38,605 nt of DNA from an uncultured Acetatifactor sp. (GTDB taxonomy: Bacteria > Bacillota > Clostridia > Lachnospirales > Lachnospiraceae): positions 33,667 through 72,271 of the forward strand of contig CAJUFB010000008.1 of the NCBI GenBank assembly GCA_910585805.1, given 5' to 3'. A program made the translations under genes and the position numbers. This document shows, piece by piece, positions 34,555-38,605 of this stretch; positions within the stretch are counted from its first letter, which is position 1, and the number at the start of each line of letters is the position of its first letter. The notes under the pieces are model-generated. The model was not told the origin of the DNA. It worked only from the letters and a program-made list of their open reading frames with translations, and made no database searches.

Positions 34555-34632
34555 ATTCAATGGTATAACGTCCGTTCTTGGTTCTGCCGTCCATTTGCCG
34601 TACGGCCTTGATGATTTCCTTTTTCTTGTGTA
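34536..34632 (-). pseudogene. C-terminal fragment on the minus strand
   Basis: Minus-strand frame KKKEIIKAVRQMDGRT, KNGRYTIEFIYGRI then stop, about 30 residues, without a start. It lies between the end of the relaxase remnant and the integrase. It looks like a protein tail brought in by recombination; family not recognised. Confidence 0.3.
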
Positions 34633-35795
34633 GGATTGATAAAGGCAGTAAAATAAATTCCAGTAAGGCTAAAATGACATTGAATGCTTATTTTGACTAT
34701 TGGATGGAAACTTTTGCAAAGAGCGGTAGGAAAGCCACGACTTGTACGAATTACAAAGCGTACTACAATACCTACATCAAGGACACAATCGGGAAAATGC
34801 CGATTACGAAAATTACAAAAGCAGATTGCCAGAAAATCATTAACCAAATGGTTCAGGATGGGAAAAAGCATTCTACTATGTCCAATTTAAAAAGCTGTCT
34901 GAATATTGTGTTTGAATGTGCCCTGGATGACGATATCATTATCAAGAATCCGGCGAAAAATCTACAAGTACCGCAGACAGAGAGCAAGAAGAGGACAGCC
35001 ATTGAACAGTGGCAGATTGATCTGTTTATGGGCTACGTAAAGAATAGCGAGAGGTATTCATTCAGCTGTCCGGCGTTTGTCGTTCTGTTCCATTTTGGCA
35101 TGAGAATCGGAGAAATGGCAGCTTTAACATGGGATGACGTGGACTTTAAAAATGATACAATCAATATCAATAAGACAATAAACCGATATAGAAAAGCAGA
35201 TTATGGTTTTACTATGGCGGTAGCTTCTCCCAAAAGCAAAACATCAATCCGTACCGTTACAATGAACAGCGTAGTGCGAAAAACGCTTCTGGAGCTGAAA
35301 ATGCGGAGTCTCCCTGCTGCTGCAAAACTGCCTTACGTGGATGATTCCGGGAATGTCCGGGGGCATGTATCGGGCTTTCTGTTTTTAAATACGGCAGGGA
35401 GTGTATGGAATGAGCCGGGATTCCGGGAATTGATAGAAAGAATTGTGGAGTCTCATAATAAGGAAGCAGAAGAAAACCATACGGAAAAGATTGAGAATTT
35501 CTGCCCGCATATGGTTCGGCACACATACACAAGCCTTGCCTATTCTGCCGGTGCTGATGTGAAGATTGTGAGCCAGATACTAGGCCATGCGTCTATAGCG
35601 GTTACAATGGACACTTACACCCATCTTACAGAGGACAAAAAGCGTCAGCAGGAGGAAGTGGTGCAGACTATAAAAAATATCTTAAATTTGTTGCAATTCA
35701 TGTTGCAAAATCGGTGTAATAACACGAAAACAGACAGCAAAAGACGAAACCAACAAAGCGGACAAAGCACTGATTTTACAACAGGACAACACAAG

Positions 35796-35838
35796 ACGAA
35801 CAGACACGAACATCAGTTTGACAAGAAAAAACACTTGA
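35796..35838 (+). repeat. Right copy of the 43-bp direct repeat
   Basis: Matches 31808-31850 at 38 of 43 bases. Its 3' end provides the first bases of the -35 box of the ylxM promoter. Together the two copies bracket most of the mobile-element debris and may be old att sites. Confidence 0.75.
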
Positions 35839-35863
35839 CACCCCCGTATTTCTGTAGTAAGAT
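35835..35863 (+). promoter_or_regulatory. ylxM-ffh promoter
   Basis: TTGACA (35835-35840), 17-base spacer, TAAGAT (35858-35863), 20 bases before the ylxM ATG. A strong vegetative promoter. The -35 overlaps the end of the 43-bp repeat and the run-on codons of the integrase. Confidence 0.75.
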
Positions 35864-35882
35864 ACACAAGGTTGGTAAAGCT

Positions 35883-36230
35883 ATGGACAGAATATATGAA
35901 AAGGCAATGCTGTTTGATTTTTATGGTGAGCTGCTGACAGAGCATCAGCGCAGTGTCTACAGAGACGCGGTATATCATGATTTATCCCTTGGGGAGATTG
36001 CAGAGGAACGTGGCATTACAAGGCAGGGGGTGCATGACATGATACGCCGATGCGACAAGATTCTCCAGGACTATGAGAATAAGCTTCATCTGGTAGAGCG
36101 CTTCGCCAGAGCCAGGAAAACAATCGGTGAGATTGAACGGCTGACAATAGCTGCTGAGAATGATGCCGGCAGGCGGGGCAATCTGCAGGATGTACGTAGA
36201 TTGTGCCGGGAGCTGCTGAATGAACTGTAA
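35883..36230 (+). CDS. ylxM: YlxM-family signal recognition particle-associated HTH protein
   Basis: A 115-residue helix-turn-helix protein encoded just before ffh throughout Firmicutes; it interacts with the SRP and modulates it in streptococci. It starts MDRIYEKAMLFDFYGELLTEHQ with YRDAVYHDLSLGEIAEERGITRQGVHDMIRRCDKIL following, a sigma-region-4-like HTH (about 18-60), and a helical C-terminus. It lies in the same frame as the integrase upstream with no stop between, but its own promoter and ATG 35883 define it as a separate gene. Confidence 0.92.
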   Translation: MDRIYEKAMLFDFYGELLTEHQRSVYRDAVYHDLSLGEIAEERGITRQGVHDMIRRCDKILQDYENKLHLVERFARARKTIGEIERLTIAAENDAGRRGNLQDVRRLCRELLNEL

Positions 36231-36306
36231 ATGAGATGTGAGTACCATTAGGTGTGCCTGATTCATTATTATAATATTTCACAAAAAGAAGCAAAAGGAG
36301 TCGCAG

Positions 36307-37674
36307 GTGGCATTCGAAAGCTTAACAGATAAACTTCAAAACGTATTCAAAAATTTAAGAAGCAAGGGCCGCCTGACGGAAGCGGACGTTAAAGCCGCCA
36401 TGAAAGAGGTCAAGATGGCTCTTCTGGAGGCGGACGTTAACTTCAAGGTTGTGAAGCAGTTCGTCAAGACAGTGGAAGAACGCGCCATCGGCCAGGATGT
36501 GATGAACGGTCTGAACCCAGGGCAGATGGTGATCAAGATCGTAAATGAAGAACTGATCAATCTGATGGGAAGCGAGACAACGGAAATTGCAATGCAGCCG
36601 GGTAAATCCATCACTGTGATCATGATGGCCGGTCTCCAGGGTGCCGGCAAGACCACTGCCACGGCCAAGATTGCCGGAAAGCTGAAGCTGAAAGGCAAAA
36701 AATCACTCCTGGTAGCCTGCGATATCTACAGGCCTGCCGCTGTTGAACAGCTGCAGATCAACGGCAAAAAGCAGGAAGTGGACGTATTTTCCATGGGCAC
36801 AGATCATAAACCTCCCGAGATTGCGGAGGAAGCGATCAAATATGCGGAGAAAAACGGTCATAACGTAGTGATCCTGGATACGGCTGGCCGTCTTCATATA
36901 GACGAAGATATGATGACGGAGCTTCAGGAGATCAAGGCCAGGGTTACCGTACACCAGACATTGCTGGTGGTGGATGCCATGACTGGTCAGGATGCGGTTA
37001 ACGTGGCCAAAGAATTTGACGGGAAAGTAGGTGTTGACGGCGTTGTCCTGTCCAAGATGGACGGCGACACCAGAGGCGGTGCGGCGCTTTCGGTCAAAGC
37101 AGTGACCGGCAAACCTATTCTGTATGTGAGCATGGGTGAGAAGCTTTCCGATATGGAGCAGTTTTACCCCGACCGCATGGCCAACCGGATCCTTGGTATG
37201 GGGGATGTGCTTTCCCTGATCGAAAAAGCCCAGGAAAGCATTGATATAGATGAAGACAAGGGCCGTGAGATGGCCGGCCGCATGAAGAAAGGGAAGTTCG
37301 ATTTTGAGGATTACCTGGAAAGCATGAAGCAAATGCGCAATATGGGCGGTCTGGCCAGTATCCTGAGTATGCTGCCGGGATTGGGAGTGAAAGGGGCCGA
37401 CCTGGAGTCCATGATTGACGAAAAGCAGCTTTGTCAGATGGAAGCCATCGTTCTTTCCATGACAAAAGAAGAGCGGCGCAATCCCAAAATACTGAATCCC
37501 CGCAGAAAGCACCGCATCGCAAAAGGCGCCGGTGTGGATATTGCGGTGGTCAACCGCTTTATCAAGCAGTTCGAGCAGAGTCAGAAGATGATGAAACAGC
37601 TCGGCGGCGGAAAGAAGAGACGGGGCGGTTTCGGCGGCTTTCCCGGAATGGGCGGCGGCAGATTTCCGTTTTAG
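36307..37674 (+). CDS. ffh: Signal recognition particle protein Ffh (SRP54)
   Basis: The SRP GTPase that binds signal peptides and 4.5S/6S RNA and docks with FtsY. It begins with GTG after AAAAGGAGT. N domain 1-85; G1 GLQGAGKTT 109-117, DTAGRLHIDE and KMDGDTRGGA in the G domain. A methionine-rich M domain (about 330-430) carries MKQMRNMGGLASILSMLPG, then a Gly/Arg/Lys tail GGGKKRRGGFGGFPGMGGG. The length of 455 is normal. Followed by a terminator-like hairpin and rpsP. Confidence 0.98.
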   Translation: MAFESLTDKLQNVFKNLRSKGRLTEADVKAAMKEVKMALLEADVNFKVVKQFVKTVEERAIGQDVMNGLNPGQMVIKIVNEELINLMGSETTEIAMQPGKSITVIMMAGLQGAGKTTATAKIAGKLKLKGKKSLLVACDIYRPAAVEQLQINGKKQEVDVFSMGTDHKPPEIAEEAIKYAEKNGHNVVILDTAGRLHIDEDMMTELQEIKARVTVHQTLLVVDAMTGQDAVNVAKEFDGKVGVDGVVLSKMDGDTRGGAALSVKAVTGKPILYVSMGEKLSDMEQFYPDRMANRILGMGDVLSLIEKAQESIDIDEDKGREMAGRMKKGKFDFEDYLESMKQMRNMGGLASILSMLPGLGVKGADLESMIDEKQLCQMEAIVLSMTKEERRNPKILNPRRKHRIAKGAGVDIAVVNRFIKQFEQSQKMMKQLGGGKKRRGGFGGFPGMGGGRFPF

Positions 37675-37748
37675 ACAGCAGCCCCGATGTTTGGCTGCAC
37701 CTCCCCCTGGGTTTTGTTGGACAGGTGCGGATAAGCGTAACGGTGAAC

Positions 37749-37770
37749 AAGGAGAGACTCTCTCCTTTTC
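37749..37770 (+). terminator. Terminator-like hairpin between ffh and rpsP
   Basis: AAGGAGAG (37749-37756), ACT loop, CTCTCCTT (37760-37767), then TTC. The T tail is short, so it may only attenuate. The remaining gap to rpsP has no clear second promoter. Confidence 0.55.
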
Positions 37771-37848
37771 ATAGGGGATTGTCTTTTGACGATCTCTATA
37801 GAAGGAATAATTACACATTGAGCCAGAACGGCAGAAAGAGGTAAGAAA

Positions 37849-38094
37849 ATGGCAGTAAAGATCAGATTGAGAAGAATGGGACAGAAGAAAGCTCCTTTCT
37901 ATAGAATCATAGTAGCTGATTCCCGTTCCCCCAGAGATGGCAGATTTATCGAGGAGATCGGCACCTATGATCCCAGCACAGATCCCAGTACCTTTAAGAT
38001 CAATGAGGAACTGGCAAAGAAATGGCTGGCAAACGGCGCTCAGCCCACAGAAGTAGTAGGCAAACTTTTCAAGGCGGCAGGAATTGAAAAATAA
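37849..38094 (+). CDS. rpsP: 30S ribosomal protein S16
   Basis: An 81-residue component of the small ribosomal subunit, needed for 30S assembly. It begins MAVKIRLRRMGQKKAPFYRIIVADSRSPRDGRFIEEIGTYDP, the canonical family N-terminus, with the usual length. RBS GAGG lies 8-10 bases before ATG 37849. khpA follows in the conserved order. Confidence 0.98.
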   Translation: MAVKIRLRRMGQKKAPFYRIIVADSRSPRDGRFIEEIGTYDPSTDPSTFKINEELAKKWLANGAQPTEVVGKLFKAAGIEK

Positions 38095-38118
38095 ATTCTG
38101 ATCCCCGGGAGGTGGCTT

Positions 38119-38385
38119 ATGATGGAAGGAGAGCATTCCATGGAAGAAATGCATTCCAAAGAATTGGTGGAAGTAATAGCAAAGTCGCTGGTAGATAATC
38201 CGGATGAAGTGAGTGTAACCGAGAAAACAGAAGGGCGCAATACAGTCCTGGAACTTCATGTTGCATCTGCGGATATGGGCAAGGTAATCGGAAAGCAGGG
38301 ACGCATTGCGAAGGCAATCCGCTCTGTTGTAAAAGCGGCGGCATCCAGAGACAAGAAAAATGTGGATGTAGAAATTATAGGGTGA
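38119..38385 (+). CDS. khpA: KH-domain RNA-binding protein KhpA (YlqC)
   Basis: A small type-II KH protein that works with KhpB in RNA binding and cell-elongation control in Firmicutes. The family normally begins at a sequence like MKELVEVIAKSLVDNPDEV; here 12-13 extra residues (MMEGEHSMEEMHS) precede it, encoded by two copies of the GCATTCC..GGAAGAA small repeat. The KH loop GKVIGKQGR is at about residues 54-62. RBS GGGAGGTGG precedes ATG 38119/38122. rimM and trmD, which usually follow, are not in view; a terminator is next. Confidence 0.93.
   Translation: MMEGEHSMEEMHSKELVEVIAKSLVDNPDEVSVTEKTEGRNTVLELHVASADMGKVIGKQGRIAKAIRSVVKAAASRDKKNVDVEIIG
38131..38158 (+). repeat. TTCC(N)GGAA small repeat inside the khpA 5' codons
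   Basis: GCATTCCATGGAAGAAAT followed by GCATTCCAAAGAA: two units of the same kind as at 12836-12884. They add about 9 residues ahead of the conserved KhpA N-terminus without breaking the frame. Confidence 0.65.
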
Positions 38386-38393
38386 AAAGAATG

Positions 38394-38428
38394 AGGAGGG
38401 ACGCATGCAGGTTCCTCCTTATTTTATC
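38394..38428 (+). terminator. Terminator after khpA
   Basis: AGGAGGGAC (38394-38402) pairs with GTTCCTCCT (38411-38419; one G-U) over an 8-base loop, followed by TATTTTAT. It ends the ylxM-ffh-rpsP-khpA unit. Confidence 0.75.
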
Positions 38429-38605
38429 ATATGCGGGACTGAAAACAGCATATGCCCCATACAGTACCCAGAGGATTTACGGACGCATCTCTAAGCGGCC
38501 GGAAATTCTCTGCCATGCCATGGTACTGGAAGGGGCATATGCGGGACTTGAAACAGCATATGCCCCATACAGTACCCAGAGGATTTACGGACGCATCTCT
38601 AAGCG
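38428..38605. repeat. Two copies of a 70-bp repeat at the window end
   Basis: 38428-38497 and 38536-38605 agree at 68 of 70 bases, 108 bases apart. Each starts with CATATGCGGGACT and contains GCATATGCCCC, giving a hairpin that in the second copy extends to GGGGCATATGC / GCATATGCCCC. It runs off the window, so more copies may follow. Units are too long and spacers too few to call a CRISPR. Confidence 0.8.

Larger units (their letters stand above)
34674..35882 (+). pseudogene. Tyrosine recombinase (integrase) lacking its N-terminal arm-binding domain
   Basis: The core-binding domain begins MTLNAYFDYWMETFAKSGRK and the catalytic domain is complete: Arg in FHFGMRIGEMAALTW, Lys in SPKSKTSIRT, HMVRH, and LGHASIAVTMDTYTHL with the nucleophile Tyr. 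The N-terminal arm-type DNA-binding domain usual for ICE/phage integrases of this group is absent; upstream is the minus-strand fragment. ATG 34674 with AAGG before it is the only sensible start. There is no stop after the usual C-terminus (about NLLQFMLQNRC), and the frame runs through the 43-bp repeat and into ylxM. Catalysis is conceivable, regulated excision is not. Confidence 0.75.

Noticed and set aside
36703..38406. 567-codon minus-strand ORF opposite ffh and rpsP
   Set aside because: It covers two unmistakable conserved + strand genes and its sequence has no domain features.
38428..38605. CRISPR array at the right edge
   Set aside because: The repeat is 70 bases, the only spacer is 38 bases, and no cas gene is near.

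Overview
The window reads as a chromosomal segment of a spore-forming Clostridia bacterium, most likely Lachnospiraceae. This rests on the sporulation genes yqfC and yqfD, Firmicutes-type gene neighbourhoods (yqfC-yqfD-phoH-ybeY, der-plsY-gpsA, ylxM-ffh-rpsP-khpA), a PgeF-type protein, LplB/YtcP-type sugar transporters and moderate-to-high GC coding sequence. All intact genes are on the + strand. The family is inferred from protein character, not from an rRNA gene.

Layout. 1-235: two copies of a 92-bp hairpin-rich repeat, then pdp (nucleoside salvage). 1643-4997: sporulation and RNA-maturation cluster yqfC, yqfD, phoH-like, ybeY. 5039-7622: a MOP-type flippase-like membrane protein and a membrane-anchored BofC-like protein. 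7839-12039: two FAD-dependent oxidoreductases (HI0933 and COG2509 types) and pgeF. 12138-17091: a two-component system with a very large multi-membrane histidine kinase, then a PDZ/radical-SAM DUF512 protein. 17380-20692: der, plsY, gpsA. 21020-31402: a carbohydrate uptake and utilisation locus with two lipoprotein solute-binding proteins, a GntR/LacI-type regulator, two permeases (the first interrupted by an in-frame amber stop in its EAA loop) and a GH2 beta-mannosidase-like enzyme. No transport ATPase is present, so a shared ATPase elsewhere would be needed.

31403-35880 is a graveyard of mobile-element pieces. It holds a frameshifted small Cys-motif protein, a decapitated XRE repressor (minus strand) abutting an excisionase-like tail, a frameshifted CPBP protease, an element-type sigma factor, a truncated MobV relaxase and a tyrosine integrase lacking its N-terminal domain. 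A 43-bp direct repeat (38/43 identical) lies near each end; the right copy carries the -35 of the ylxM-ffh promoter, and the integrase frame runs without a stop into ylxM. 35883-38385: ylxM, ffh, rpsP, khpA, ending at a terminator and two copies of a 70-bp repeat at the window edge.

Noncoding repeats are a theme: a 115-bp MITE-like element between the DUF512 gene and der, a 20-bp TTCC(N4)GGAA repeat that sits both between genes and inside the N-terminal codons of khpA (and perhaps yqfC), a 41-bp tandem duplication, and 33-bp coding repeats. No CRISPR array, tRNA or rRNA was found. I do not see a clear, complete novel defence or biosynthetic system; the most notable points are the broken permease, the candidate -1 frameshift gene at 23483-23709, the integrase-YlxM run-on frame and the small repeat families.
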